Shown: positions 1 to 8,195, counted from the first letter of the stretch. The stretch: DNA of 54,234 nt from an uncultured Collinsella sp. (GCA_902478995.1 CABSNF010000003.1:1-54234), one strand, 5' to 3'. Numbers and translations: made by a program. The notes: generated by a model not told the origin, from the letters alone.

Positions 1-1757
1 CGGGAAATGTTGGACGGCTTGTCGTCCATGAGCACGACATCGGCGGCCTCGATCGCAGCGTCAGAACCCATAGCGCCCATGGCAATGCCCACATCGGCGC
101 GCGTAAGCACGGGCGCATCGTTGATGCCGTCGCCCACAAAGGCGAGCTTGCCCTTGCTACTCTCGGTTGCAAGCAGCGCCTCGACGCGCTCGACCTTATC
201 GCCCGGCAGCAGCTGCGCGTGGAACTCGTCGAGTCCCAGCTGCTTGGCCACCGCAGCAGCCACTTCCTCGCGGTCGCCCGTGAGCATGACGGTGCGCTTG
301 ACGCCGGCGGCGTGCAGGTCGCGGATCGTTTGCTCGGCATCGGCCTTGACGGTGTCTGCAATCACGATGTGGCCGGCGTACACGCCGTCAACGAGCACAT
401 GCAGAATCGTTCCGACGACCTCGCAATCGGGCGCTTCGACGCCGGTCGCTGCGAGCATCTTGGCGTTGCCGACGACGACGTGCCTGCCGTCGATGTTCGC
501 CGTCACGCCATGGCCCGCGTCGTTGGTGGAGTCGCTTACGCGCTTGGGGTCGAGTTCGCCCTGGAAGGCGGCGCGCACCGACTGCGCGATGGGATGGTCG
601 GAGAACGACTCGGCAAGGGCGGCGACCTCGAGCAACGACTGCTCGGTATAGCCGGCTTCGGGGCGTACCGCCACGACCGAAAACGTGCCGTTGGTGAGCG
701 TGCCGGTCTTGTCAAAGACGACGGTGTCCACGTCGGCGAGCGTCTCGAGGTAGTTGGAGCCCTTGATGAGGACGCCCAGCTTGGACGCGCCGCCAATGCC
801 GCCAAAGAAGCTGAGCGGGACGCTAATCACGAGCGCGCACGGGCAGCTGACGACCAGGAAGGTCAGGCCGCGCAGGATCCAGTCGGACCAGGCGCCGGTG
901 ACCAAGCCGCCGCCGAGCACGAGTACCGCGGCAGCGCCGGTGACGGCGGGCGTGTAGACGCGGGCGAAGCGCGTGATAAAGTTCTCGGTGCGCGCCTTCT
1001 TTTCGCTGGCATTTTCCACGAGCTCCAGGACGCGTGCGACGGTGGACTCGCCATAGGGCTTGGTGGTGCGCACGTGGATGAGGCCCGTCATGTTGATGCA
1101 GCCGCTGATGATGTCGTCGCCGGACTTGGCGGGGCGGGGGATTGACTCGCCCGTGAGAGCGGCGGTGTCGAGCTGGGTTTCGCCCTCGACGATGACGCCG
1201 TCGATAGGCACGCGCTCACCGGGCTTGACCACGATCACGGTGCCGACGGCGATGTCATCGGGGAAGACCTGCTCGAGTGTGCCGTCGGGCTGCTCGACGT
1301 TAGCGTAGTCGGGCGCGATGTCCATCATGGCACTGATCGACTTGCGGCTCTTGCCCACGGCGTACGCCTGAAACAGCTCGCCGACCTGGTAGAACAGCAT
1401 GACGGCGGCGCCTTCGGCCATGTGCGGGTCGGTATCGGGGAAGAGCACCATGGCAAACGCGCCGATGGTCGCGACGGCCATGAGGAAGCTCTCGTCGAAG
1501 GCCTTGCCGCGGCGGATGTTATTGAATGCCTTTTGCAGCACGTCGTAGCCGGCAATCAAAAACGGTATGAGGAACAGCATAAAGCTGGCGTAGATGTCGC
1601 CCGGGGTACCGAATGCGGCGGTGAGGGTGCCGAACTCATCGAGGGCGTACACCACGGCAAAAATGCCCAGCGCTACCAGGATGCGGTTGCGCTTATGCTC
1701 GAGTGACTCTTTCTTCTTGCGCTTCTTCTTTTTCTTCTTGGGATCGGCGGTGGTCAT
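1..1757 (-). CDS. Heavy-metal-translocating P-type ATPase (P1B, Zn/Cd type), 3' end cut by window
   Basis: Integral-membrane pump that exports divalent soft metals using ATP. Reading the minus strand from the ATG at 1757 gives an open frame of 585 codons that runs off the left edge. Seen: a Lys-rich N-terminal tail (about residues 7-16) with no HMA domain in the same chain, the membrane metal-site motif SCPC (CPC at 305-307), the phosphorylation loop DKTGTLT (Asp349), and the hinge GDGINDAP near the truncated end. The Shine-Dalgarno is GGGAGGA. A near-copy of the operator found before the arsR-type gene lies at 1781-1800, just upstream of the ribosome site, so the pump is very likely under that repressor. 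The CPC motif and the SmtB-like partner point to Zn/Cd/Pb rather than Cu. The exact metal is inference. Confidence 0.93.
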   Translation of the reverse strand, partial: MTTADPKKKKKKRKKKESLEHKRNRILVALGIFAVVYALDEFGTLTAAFGTPGDIYASFMLFLIPFLIAGYDVLQKAFNNIRRGKAFDESFLMAVATIGAFAMVLFPDTDPHMAEGAAVMLFYQVGELFQAYAVGKSRKSISAMMDIAPDYANVEQPDGTLEQVFPDDIAVGTVIVVKPGERVPIDGVIVEGETQLDTAALTGESIPRPAKSGDDIISGCINMTGLIHVRTTKPYGESTVARVLELVENASEKKARTENFITRFARVYTPAVTGAAAVLVLGGGLVTGAWSDWILRGLTFLVVSCPCALVISVPLSFFGGIGGASKLGVLIKGSNYLETLADVDTVVFDKTGTLTNGTFSVVAVRPEAGYTEQSLLEVAALAESFSDHPIAQSVRAAFQGELDPKRVSDSTNDAGHGVTANIDGRHVVVGNAKMLAATGVEAPDCEVVGTILHVLVDGVYAGHIVIADTVKADAEQTIRDLHAAGVKRTVMLTGDREEVAAAVAKQLGLDEFHAQLLPGDKVERVEALLATESSKGKLAFVGDGINDAPVLTRADVGIAMGAMGSDAAIEAADVVLMDDKPSNIS

Positions 1758-1780
1758 GACTCGTATCCTCCCATTTGAAT

Positions 1781-1800
1781 GTATGAACACTCGCTCATAT
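1781..1800. promoter_or_regulatory. SmtB/CzrA-type operator upstream of the metal ATPase
   Basis: Imperfect palindrome TATGAACACTCGCTCATA. It matches the inner part of the operator arms at 2519-2542 and 2552-2575 (TATGAAC, then GCTCATAT, then the same AATTT flank). It sits about 25 bp from the ATPase start, where a bound ArsR-family dimer would block transcription. Direct sequence match; function inferred. Confidence 0.75.
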
Positions 1801-1857
1801 AATTTCGCGAGCAAAGGCCGCGGCAATCGCGGCCTTGCAGGTTGGCGTAAACCTGGG

Positions 1858-2076
1858 CTAGAGAATGATCTCGCAGTCCGGCTCGGCGTCGGCCGTAAAC
1901 TCTACAACGCGGTTGAGCACCTCGTCGAACTCAGCATCATCAGCCTCAAGCGTCAGCTTCTGGGTCATAAAGTTGACGGACACGGATTTGACGCCCTCGA
2001 GCTTGGCCAGCTCGTCCTGAAGCTCACGCGCGCAGTTGGCGCAGTCGATCTCGTCGAGTTTAAACTGCTTTTTCAT
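1858..2076 (-). CDS. Small HMA-domain metal-binding protein (metallochaperone)
   Basis: A 72-residue cytosolic protein with the ferredoxin-like HMA fold. The metal-binding motif DCANCA is visible, with Cys12 and Cys15 as the CxxC pair. The start ATG at 2076 follows a GAAAGGAACC ribosome site. The length is that of a free-standing CopZ-like chaperone. The neighbouring ATPase lacks its own N-terminal HMA domain, so this protein may supply metal to it or act as its detached domain. It lies 63 bp downstream of the arsR-type repressor on the same strand with no operator or terminator visible between them, so the two are probably co-transcribed. Metal specificity (Zn/Cd versus Cu) cannot be decided from the motif alone. 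Confidence 0.85.
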   Translation of the reverse strand: MKKQFKLDEIDCANCARELQDELAKLEGVKSVSVNFMTQKLTLEADDAEFDEVLNRVVEFTADAEPDCEIIL

Positions 2077-2139
2077 GGTGGGTTCCTTTCTCTGTATTTG
2101 CGGCTTGGGTGCAGGCCGCGCTGGTACCGTGGTTGGTCG

Positions 2140-2505
2140 CTATTCGCAGATGTGGCTCATGCCCTGGTTGAGCATGGTGTAGACGTGGTCGTCGGCGAGC
2201 GAGTAGAGGATATTGCGCCCGTCGCGCCGGAATTTAACCAGGTGCGACTGCTTGAGTGTGCGCAGCTGGTGCGACACCGCGGACTGCGAGGTTTCGGTCG
2301 CTTCGGCGATGTCTGCCACGCAGAGCTCGCGGCCCATGAGGGCATAGAGGATCTTGATGCGCGTGGTGTCGCTGAAGACCTTGAACAGGTCGGCGAGGTC
2401 GTAGAGAAGCTCCTCGTCGGGAAGGTCCTCGGGCGAGCAGGTGGTGGGGATCGCGGACTCGGTGGCCTCGGTGTCGGGTTTCATTTCATCAACGCGGATG
2501 CTCAT
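2140..2505 (-). CDS. ArsR/SmtB-family metal-sensing repressor (alpha-5 zinc site)
   Basis: A 121-residue winged-helix dimeric repressor that releases DNA on metal binding. The helix-turn-helix reads VADIAEATETSQSAVSHQLR. The C terminus carries the exact spacing of the SmtB/CzrA alpha-5 Zn site, D-x-H-x10-H-x2-E (Asp105, His107, His118, Glu121). The ELCVADI segment matches the alpha-3 region, but it has one Cys where CadC-type sensors have two, so Zn/Co sensing through alpha-5 is favoured. The start is ATG at 2505, with AAGGATATTGCA upstream. Twin operators lie directly upstream at 2519-2575, and a matching site precedes the ATPase gene. This indicates autoregulation and control of the pump. 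Confidence 0.93.
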   Translation of the reverse strand: MSIRVDEMKPDTEATESAIPTTCSPEDLPDEELLYDLADLFKVFSDTTRIKILYALMGRELCVADIAEATETSQSAVSHQLRTLKQSHLVKFRRDGRNILYSLADDHVYTMLNQGMSHICE

Positions 2506-2518
2506 TGCAATATCCTTT

Positions 2519-2575
2519 CATATGAACATGCGCTCATATAATTTACTTTCGATTATATGAGCGCATGTTCATATG
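2519..2575. promoter_or_regulatory. Twin SmtB-type operators forming a perfect 24-bp inverted repeat
   Basis: The arms at 2519-2542 and 2552-2575 are exact reverse complements with a 9-base spacer. Each arm is itself a dyad of the ATATGAAC...GCTCATAT type, the 12-2-12-like operator of SmtB/ZiaR/CzrA repressors. The site overlaps the region expected to hold the arsR-type promoter. No gene starts divergently on the right, so the doubled site serves the minus-strand operon. Confidence 0.85.
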
Positions 2576-2661
2576 TCAATGACGTTCAGGTAATTCGTTG
2601 TACAAAATGATGGGGAATAGTGGACGAGATCCCGGACTGAGCGTTTTTTGATAGTCGATGC

Positions 2662-2706
2662 CAAGGTGGGTACCCTCGTGCCGTGCAAAAAATGGAGTAT
2701 TCTGCA
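2662..2706 (+). repeat. Left arm of a 45-bp imperfect inverted repeat
   Basis: Begins CAAGGTGGGTACCCT, identical to the reverse complement of 2902-2916. Similarity continues through GTGCAAAA and GAGTATTC. Read as peptide, both copies give KVGTL..CK..SI.Q, which suggests a common ancestor, perhaps a repeat family that has been copied in this genome. Confidence 0.6.
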
Positions 2707-2871
2707 ACTATAGGGGGTCCGCTAATTTATTGCAGGTCATATAATGCAGTTCAAGAGTTATCTTAGGGTGTTAATCCGATGAGTTCTTCCTCAAATGTTG
2801 CCTAACGCTCTCACGCAAGAGTGATTTCGCTTCACATTTGGATCCACTCGAGGGTGATAGACACCCGACCC

Positions 2872-2916
2872 TGCTGAATACTCGCAATTTTGCACGTCGC
2901 TAGGGTACCCACCTTG
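2872..2916 (-). repeat. Right arm of the 45-bp imperfect inverted repeat
   Basis: Partner of 2662-2706. It lies immediately after the stop codon of the DUF559-like gene (stop at 2926), so it may mark the edge of a mobile or recombined segment. Confidence 0.6.
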
Positions 2917-2925
2917 TTAGCCGGC

Positions 2926-4116
2926 CTAGTCTCCGGCCCCGAAGACCCTGCCCTCGGGCGCGAGGCTGCTTGTTTGGGCAAATGATGGGCTGTCGGATTC
3001 GACAGTCTGCATGTCATCGATTGCCGGAACTTCATTAATTGTCGGGTCATCCAGCGTGATGCCTTCGAGCGTTGCTTTTTCGAGGTCGATTCGTTGACGC
3101 TCTTCGGAATCCTGGCGAAGCTGCTTCTGAATTCGCTTTTTCTCTTCTATAAACCTTCTGAGCACAAACTGTCTCAGGTCCTCTTGCATGATTTGAAAGT
3201 CTTTTGGCAGACGCGAGGGGCGTACGCCCTCTTTCCGCTGGATTGCTTCCATGACCCTAACAAAAGAGCTGGCATGCATAAAGGAATAACGGCTGACGGT
3301 GATGATTCCGTACCCCATGGACGCAAGTGCATTCTTGCGCTCCTCATCGATGGCGCGGTCTTCTTCCGCGTCATGATAAAAACCGTTGTATTCAATGTCT
3401 GTGCGAGATTTCTTTAGATACGCATCCATAAAGAACTTTTTGCGTCTCGTGAGATTCTTTGCGGCAGTGGTGACCTGCACCTCGTAATCGGTCTCAATTC
3501 CCTTAATACCAAGCCCTCCTTCGCTTTTGGGCAGCGTTAGCATCATGACAAATGCCGTTTCCATGGGAGACCGGCATCCGTCGCGCACACATTGGATCGC
3601 CTTTCGGGCAAGGGCCAGACCGTCGCATCTGGTAATGGAATTAAAGAACTGCTTTAACCTCTCGGTCGAGGTGAGCGCGAAACGCTCGGTATAGGAGGTG
3701 GAAGAGTCGGTTCCAAGGGAGTAAGCGCTGCACAATTCAAAGTAGTACTCCACCAGTTCGCGAAAAGGGAGATAGGTGGCGGCCTGAAGTGCGCAAAGCT
3801 CAACGCTAACAATGAAGATGCCATCTTTGAGCTCTATAAAGCGTGAGTTCGAGAATCGTTTTGACGAAACGTGGCATTGACAGTTCATTGCATAGCGCGC
3901 ATTCCTGCGATCAAACACCATCACCTCGAGGGAATCATTTGCGTCGAGGGAAACATCATGTTTGGTGAGCCATTCTGCGGCTGCGTCAAGGAGCGTTCCG
4001 GTGGGACATGATCCGTAAATCGCGGCAGGGCTACAGGACTCGATGCCTTTCGCAGACACCGAATGCGCGACCTGGTAGACCGCTTTTGCAGTGGTATGTG
4101 ACAATACGATACTCAT
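2926..4116 (-). CDS. Protein with C-terminal DUF559/Vsr-like nuclease domain, function unknown
   Basis: A 396-residue protein. The middle part (about 255-310) has the signature of the PD-(D/E)XK fold in DUF559/Vsr-like proteins: IEYNGFYHD, then RAIDEERKNALASMGY and a hydrophobic IITV strand. The N-terminal half, with SRFIELKDGIFIVSVELCAL, loosely resembles the DNA-binding regulator part of AbiEi-type antitoxins, where a 'promoter strength' domain precedes a nuclease-like domain. The last roughly 70 residues (from 330) are charged and look disordered. No AbiEii nucleotidyltransferase toxin partner is seen beside it. Base composition is lower in G+C than the flanks. A start at the ATG at 4116 is likely. 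The role (defence or self-regulation) is inference; the nuclease-like domain call is moderately sure. Confidence 0.7.
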   Translation of the reverse strand: MSIVLSHTTAKAVYQVAHSVSAKGIESCSPAAIYGSCPTGTLLDAAAEWLTKHDVSLDANDSLEVMVFDRRNARYAMNCQCHVSSKRFSNSRFIELKDGIFIVSVELCALQAATYLPFRELVEYYFELCSAYSLGTDSSTSYTERFALTSTERLKQFFNSITRCDGLALARKAIQCVRDGCRSPMETAFVMMLTLPKSEGGLGIKGIETDYEVQVTTAAKNLTRRKKFFMDAYLKKSRTDIEYNGFYHDAEEDRAIDEERKNALASMGYGIITVSRYSFMHASSFVRVMEAIQRKEGVRPSRLPKDFQIMQEDLRQFVLRRFIEEKKRIQKQLRQDSEERQRIDLEKATLEGITLDDPTINEVPAIDDMQTVESDSPSFAQTSSLAPEGRVFGAGD

Positions 4117-4467
4117 GATATATATCGTGTCAGCTAATGCCGTGTTGACGGCGCTGAGTGGAAAAGCCGTTTTAGAGGTCTAACCAAATGCTGTCCAAAA
4201 GCTTGACGCAATTATGAGTTGGTATGCCCTAAATAAAAGTTTTCGCAGCTTAGCTATAGCATATAAATACTCAATTGCCGCACATTTGATAGTGATGCAT
4301 CACCATCCGACAACGAATTACGTGTCGGGAATTGGCCGAAATCGTTCAAAATGAGGGTTCAGAATTTGTGATGGCAGATCTATCTGTGGAACGTAGGGCG
4401 GCCCCGCTGCGGGGTTTCCCGCTGCGAGGCCGCTCGTGATCTACGCCGGAGTTTGTCGTAGACGTTT
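4117..4467. other. Intergenic region, A+T-rich; promoter side of the nuclease-domain gene
   Basis: There is no gene in these 351 bp. It contains a TATATA-rich palindrome just before 4116, a GTGATGCATCAC palindrome near 4294, and at about 4398-4434 a G+C-rich hairpin (GCGGCC...GGCCGC) downstream of the exonuclease gene that could end its transcript. Confidence 0.45.
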
Positions 4468-5436
4468 CTACTTGGCAAACAGGTTCTTGAGGTTGAACTC
4501 GGCCTGAACCGTGCGGAGCATGAGGTCGGTGTCGTCGAGGCCCAGATGCTGCTCGTTGGCGTCGGCGGCGAGGGTTCCACGGCGGCGCGCCCAGTTCTCG
4601 AGCGCGGCGGGCGCGGATTCGCGGGGGAGCGAGCGGACGTCGGCATCCAGGCTGCGGCAGATCTGACGCGAGTCGATGACGATGATCTTGCCGGCGCGGC
4701 GTGCCTCGGCGTAACCGTCCAGGTGGATCTTGAACCAACTGTCCTCAAAGGCGGCGTTGTGCGCTATGTACGGGTACTTCTTCATAAGCTTGAGCAGCTG
4801 CTTCTGCAGTTCCTTGTTCTCGCGGAACGGCTTTTTGCCGTCGATGTCGTCCCAGGTGATGTGGTGGATATTCGACAACGGCACATCCTCGCCGCGGTAG
4901 ATATCGGGCAGGCCGCAGTAGTGTGCCTCGGCGTCGTGCGGGACGGCGTCGCTGGTGAGCTCCATGATTTCCCAACCCACATTGATGATATAACCGCGCT
5001 CGGGTGCACGGCCGGTGGTCTCGATGTCGATACCGAGCACGGTGCCCTGGATGGGCTTGCGGGCGTAGGCCACGCCGAGCGCGTCGCGGTCGCCGCGGAT
5101 CTCGCGCATGACCGACGCGGCGGTGCGCTTTTGCATCTTACCGATGGCGGCGCAGGTGTCGGCATCGGACAGGCCGCGCGAAAGCGTCGTGGGCGTCACG
5201 TTGCGCAGGCGCGCCTCGCCAATCTGGTCGCACAGGTCGCGGTTGCGGTCAGCCAGGTCGCGCACGGTGGCAAAGTCGAAGCTGGGGTCGCCCTCGGCGG
5301 TAAAGTACTCGGTTTCGAGCACCTTAAGGGCCTCCTCGCCCTTCTGGCGCTCGGACTCCATGGCGCCGTGATCGCCATAGATAAACATGGGGATAAACGG
5401 CTGACGCTCGTATTCGAGTGCTTGTGAAACGTTCAT
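4468..5436 (-). CDS. DEDDh-family 3'-5' exonuclease
   Basis: A 322-residue protein. Residues 130-310 form a DnaQ-like exonuclease domain. Exo I is GIDIETTG (Asp137, Glu139), Exo II is HNAAFEDSW (region 226-234), and Exo III is His297 with Asp302 in QHLGLDD, which gives the DEDDh set of catalytic residues for two-metal phosphodiester cleavage. The first 130 residues are a charged helical extension that I do not recognise. The start is ATG at 5436 after GGAGCAG. It appears monocistronic, with the downstream hairpin at about 4398-4434 as a possible end. It could act in DNA repair or RNA turnover; the substrate cannot be read from the sequence. Confidence 0.85.
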   Translation of the reverse strand: MNVSQALEYERQPFIPMFIYGDHGAMESERQKGEEALKVLETEYFTAEGDPSFDFATVRDLADRNRDLCDQIGEARLRNVTPTTLSRGLSDADTCAAIGKMQKRTAASVMREIRGDRDALGVAYARKPIQGTVLGIDIETTGRAPERGYIINVGWEIMELTSDAVPHDAEAHYCGLPDIYRGEDVPLSNIHHITWDDIDGKKPFRENKELQKQLLKLMKKYPYIAHNAAFEDSWFKIHLDGYAEARRAGKIIVIDSRQICRSLDADVRSLPRESAPAALENWARRRGTLAADANEQHLGLDDTDLMLRTVQAEFNLKNLFAK

Positions 5437-5530
5437 ATAACTGCTCCTTGGACGGGCCGCACCGCGCGGCTCGGGTTCATTGAGATGTGGCGAGATGATA
5501 GTTTACCATGGGCAACTATTGGCATCGCGC

Positions 5531-5576
5531 CTAGGACAACTACAATACCCTAGTTGACCGCTAGGACTTTTACAAT
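5531..5576 (+). promoter_or_regulatory. Tandem direct repeat upstream of the metal exporter
   Basis: CTAGGAC-N3-TACAAT occurs twice (5531-5546 and 5561-5576), exactly 30 bp apart, about three helical turns. The TACAAT parts could be -10 elements, or the pair could be a regulator site for the exporter that starts at 5609. A seen repeat; its function is a guess. Confidence 0.45.
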
Positions 5577-5608
5577 GCTGCCGAAAGACATGAAAGGTTC
5601 CATCCGTC

Positions 5609-6709
5609 ATGGATTTGCTGATTGATATTCTGCTCGACGCCGGCAAGGACACGCTCTCGCTGGCGCCGTTTTTGTTGGTGACGTATCTTGCTCTCGAGAC
5701 ACTTGAGCACGTTGCGGGCGACCGCGTCAACGGCGCTATCAAGCGCGCCGGCGCTGCGGGTCCTGTGGCTGGCTCGCTGCTGGGCATTGTGCCGCAGTGC
5801 GGATTTTCGGCCATGGCAGCAACGCTGTACGCCGGCCGTGTCGTGACGCTGGGCACGCTGGTCGCCGTGTTCCTCTCGACCTCCGATGAGATGCTGCCGC
5901 TGTTGCTCGCCGAGCAGGTGCCCGTGCAGACCATGGCGATGCTTTTGGCTTCGAAGGCACTGATCGCGCTGGTCACGGGCTTTATCGTGGACGCGGCTAT
6001 CCGCGGCCTTCGTCGTAATGCCCGCGCGCATGCGGCGATTCGCCGTACCGTGCTGGGGACCGCTGCCAATCCGGCTCATGTGAACTGCGCGCACGACGAC
6101 CATACCGGGGGCGACATCATTGATGAAGTGGCCGAGGCGGGCGTGAGCGCCGACCACATCCACGAGTTGTGCGAGCGCGACCATTGCGGTTGCGATGATG
6201 ATGAAGATGAACACGAGCGCGACCACGGACACAGCCATGACCACGGTCACGCAGGCGAGCATGAGCACCACCACGGCCATGGGCACGACCACGGTCACTC
6301 CCACGAAGGTGCGCCCGTCCTGTCGATTATCCGCAGCGCGATCTCGCACACCGTGCAGGTTTCGGTTTTTATTTTCCTGGTGACGCTGATTCTAGTTGCC
6401 GTGCTCGAGACCTTCGGAGAGTCCGCGATCGAGCAGTTCCTGCGTGGCAACGAGACGCTCGCCGTCTTGGGCTCGGCACTCGTCGGCCTGATCCCCAACT
6501 GCTCGGCCAGCGTGGTCATTACGCAGCTGTACCTGGAGGGCGCGCTACAGCTGGCGCCGATGCTCGCCGGCACGCTCATTTCCGCCGGCGTGGGCTATCT
6601 TGTCCTGTTCCGCACCAACCGCAGCGCTCGTGAAAACGCCGTGTTCCTGGTCATGATGTACGTCATCGGCGCCGGCTGGGGCCTTATCCTATCCGCCTTC
6701 GGCCTCTAA
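5609..6709 (+). CDS. Putative 10-TM heavy-metal exporter (ArsP_2-like) with His-rich loop
   Basis: A 366-residue membrane protein. Two halves of hydrophobic helices (about 15-140 and 245-366) flank a cytosolic loop at about 150-235 that is packed with His, Asp and Glu (repeated HDHGH-type motifs), a typical metal-binding loop. Both halves carry similar motifs, GIVPQCGFSA (near 59) and GLIPNCSASV (near 295), showing an internal duplication like that of the ArsP/putative manganese transporter family (Pfam ArsP_2). It probably exports a divalent metal. The start ATG at 5609 follows GAAAGG. It is monocistronic, closed by the terminator at 6722-6793. Confidence 0.8.
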   Translation: MDLLIDILLDAGKDTLSLAPFLLVTYLALETLEHVAGDRVNGAIKRAGAAGPVAGSLLGIVPQCGFSAMAATLYAGRVVTLGTLVAVFLSTSDEMLPLLLAEQVPVQTMAMLLASKALIALVTGFIVDAAIRGLRRNARAHAAIRRTVLGTAANPAHVNCAHDDHTGGDIIDEVAEAGVSADHIHELCERDHCGCDDDEDEHERDHGHSHDHGHAGEHEHHHGHGHDHGHSHEGAPVLSIIRSAISHTVQVSVFIFLVTLILVAVLETFGESAIEQFLRGNETLAVLGSALVGLIPNCSASVVITQLYLEGALQLAPMLAGTLISAGVGYLVLFRTNRSARENAVFLVMMYVIGAGWGLILSAFGL

Positions 6710-6721
6710 GTAGGCCTAAAA

Positions 6722-6793
6722 AATGGGCTTCAAATAGCCATGCTCGGCGCCTGCGCAATGCGGCGACGCATGGCATTTTGAAGCCCGTTTTTT
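6722..6793 (+). terminator. Rho-independent terminator after the metal exporter
   Basis: Long hairpin with outer arms AATGGGCTTCAAA and TTTTGAAGCCCGTT enclosing a second G+C-rich stem, followed by TTTTTTG. Confidence 0.8.
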
Positions 6794-6836
6794 GTTGAGC
6801 CATGGATTCCGAGCGCTCACACCGCTCAAAACAAAA

Positions 6837-6873
6837 AGGTAGATTTCCGGGCATGTCCCGAAAATCTACCTTG
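6837..6873 (-). terminator. Terminator for the minus-strand HdeD-YaiI pair
   Basis: Hairpin with arms AAGGTAGATTTCCGGG and CCCGAAAATCTACCTT, followed on the minus strand by a T-rich run. It lies between convergent genes. Confidence 0.8.
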
Positions 6874-6874
6874 G

Positions 6875-7357
6875 TTAGCGCAGCAGCTCGGTGAGGTTGC
6901 GCTTAAAGCGGGCCCGGTCTTCGCTGGTAAATGCCGCCGGACCGCGAGTGCGACCGCCGGCGCGGCGCACCTTCTTTTCCTCGTGGCGAATAAACAGTTG
7001 CATGTCGATGGTCGCCTTATCGTAGACGCGCCCGCGCACGCCGATGGCGGCGGCATCGCGCCCGAGCACCATGCTCGCCAAGCCAATGTCCTGCGTCACG
7101 ACTACGTCGCCCGCCTGCAGGCGTTCGACAATGGCAAAGTCGGCGCTGTCGGCGCCCATGCTCACATCGAGCGTCGTGACCCAAAATCCGCGTCGCGCAT
7201 GCTCGACGTCGCGCGGATCGTCGCGGCGAATGTGGCGTTCCAGGTTCTGTGTGCTGTTGCCGGCGATAACGACGGCGACGCCCGCCCGCCGCGCGCAGTC
7301 AATCGACTCGCGCGTGACCGGGCAGGCGTCTGCATCAATAAAGAGCGTTCGCGGCAT
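6875..7357 (-). CDS. YaiI/YqxD family protein (UPF0178, DUF188)
   Basis: A 160-residue cytosolic protein of the widespread DUF188 family, which has a PIN-like nuclease fold. Diagnostic segments are FIDADACPV (residues 5-13), VTTLDVSMGADSADFAIV (about 60-77) and VVTQDIGLA (about 86-94), with conserved acidic residues that could bind metal. Length is normal for the family. Biochemical function is unestablished; RNase activity is only suggested by the fold. The ATG abuts the TAG stop of the upstream HdeD-like gene with no gap, so the pair is translationally coupled and shares the terminator at 6837-6873. Confidence 0.93.
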   Translation of the reverse strand: MPRTLFIDADACPVTRESIDCARRAGVAVVIAGNSTQNLERHIRRDDPRDVEHARRGFWVTTLDVSMGADSADFAIVERLQAGDVVVTQDIGLASMVLGRDAAAIGVRGRVYDKATIDMQLFIRHEEKKVRRAGGRTRGPAAFTSEDRARFKRNLTELLR

Positions 7358-7960
7358 CTAGTGCACCAGTTTGCCAAATTGAATAGCGCGAACAATCAGC
7401 GTTACGCCAAACACCAGCAGTGCGGCGCCGCTAAAGATGACGAGCATCTTGGCCGACCACAGCGGATAGATAAACACGAACATGCCGGCGATGATGGAGA
7501 GCGCGCCGCTCAGGATGGCGAGGGCACGGTTGGACGAAAGCTCGGACTCCAGAATGGACATGACACCTTCGACGATCCAGCCAAAGCCGGCCACGATAAC
7601 CACCATCGTGGTGAGCGTCGCGGTCGAGAAGGCCTGGTTGCGCAGGATTATGACGCCGCCCAAGATAATGAGTAGGTTGGAGATGATGCTCGTCACGCGC
7701 CAGCCGGTGGGCAGCAGTGGCTCGAAAACAGCGGTAAACAGCCTGATCGCGGCCGTGATCACAAAGTAGAAGCCCAAGACGGTCGTTAAGAAGACGAGGG
7801 ACTTGGCGGGCGCAAACAGCAGTGCGATGCCGGCGACGAGCGCCAAGACGCCCGTGATGGCGTAAATCCAGCGCACGGCCTTGACGGCCTTGCCTGCCAT
7901 GCTTTTCTCGTCAAATCCAAACTGGCTCGATTTTTGGTCATCATTCTTAAAGATGCCCAT
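7358..7960 (-). CDS. HdeD/DUF308 family membrane protein
   Basis: A 200-residue protein with a short charged cytosolic N terminus followed by about six hydrophobic helices arranged as repeated pairs, the DUF308 (HdeD) pattern; for example VRWIYAITGVLALVAGIALL and ALAILSGALSIIAGMFVFIY. E. coli HdeD is linked to acid resistance, but DUF308 proteins in actinobacteria have no established role. The start ATG at 7960 follows GGAAAGGAGAC, a strong ribosome site. It is the first gene of a two-gene unit with the YaiI-like gene. Confidence 0.88.
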   Translation of the reverse strand: MGIFKNDDQKSSQFGFDEKSMAGKAVKAVRWIYAITGVLALVAGIALLFAPAKSLVFLTTVLGFYFVITAAIRLFTAVFEPLLPTGWRVTSIISNLLIILGGVIILRNQAFSTATLTTMVVIVAGFGWIVEGVMSILESELSSNRALAILSGALSIIAGMFVFIYPLWSAKMLVIFSGAALLVFGVTLIVRAIQFGKLVH

Positions 7961-8195
7961 AATGTCTCCTTTCCGTGCGGCGTAAGCCTTGATCGTTACG
8001 ACCAGTATCGCCTAAAGGCGCTGACGTATGGGTCGGGGAGGGTGAAACGTAACCCAAAGGCCCCGAATTGTTTCCGTTGTTCCCCACGTCGCGATTTTCT
8101 ATTCAACAGGTGTAGAACATTGCGGCCCTGTTCGTTATTGCCTACGTTTTAGGTTAGATTTTCCTAAGAACAATTGCCCGAAATTGGGGGTCCCT

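Larger units (their letters stand above)
2576..2925. other. Intergenic region holding a diverged inverted repeat; no gene seen
   Basis: This 350-bp, relatively A+T-rich stretch has no convincing coding frame. Its ends carry two related copies in opposite orientation of a roughly 45-bp sequence (2662-2706 plus and 2872-2916 minus), sharing a perfect 15-bp core. It may be the remnant of a small palindromic repeat element downstream of the nuclease-domain gene. Confidence 0.5.

Noticed and set aside
219..1145. Plus-strand 308-codon frame within the metal ATPase
   Set aside because: Shadow frame. The minus strand carries DKTGTLT, CPC and the GDG hinge of a P-type ATPase in one uninterrupted frame.
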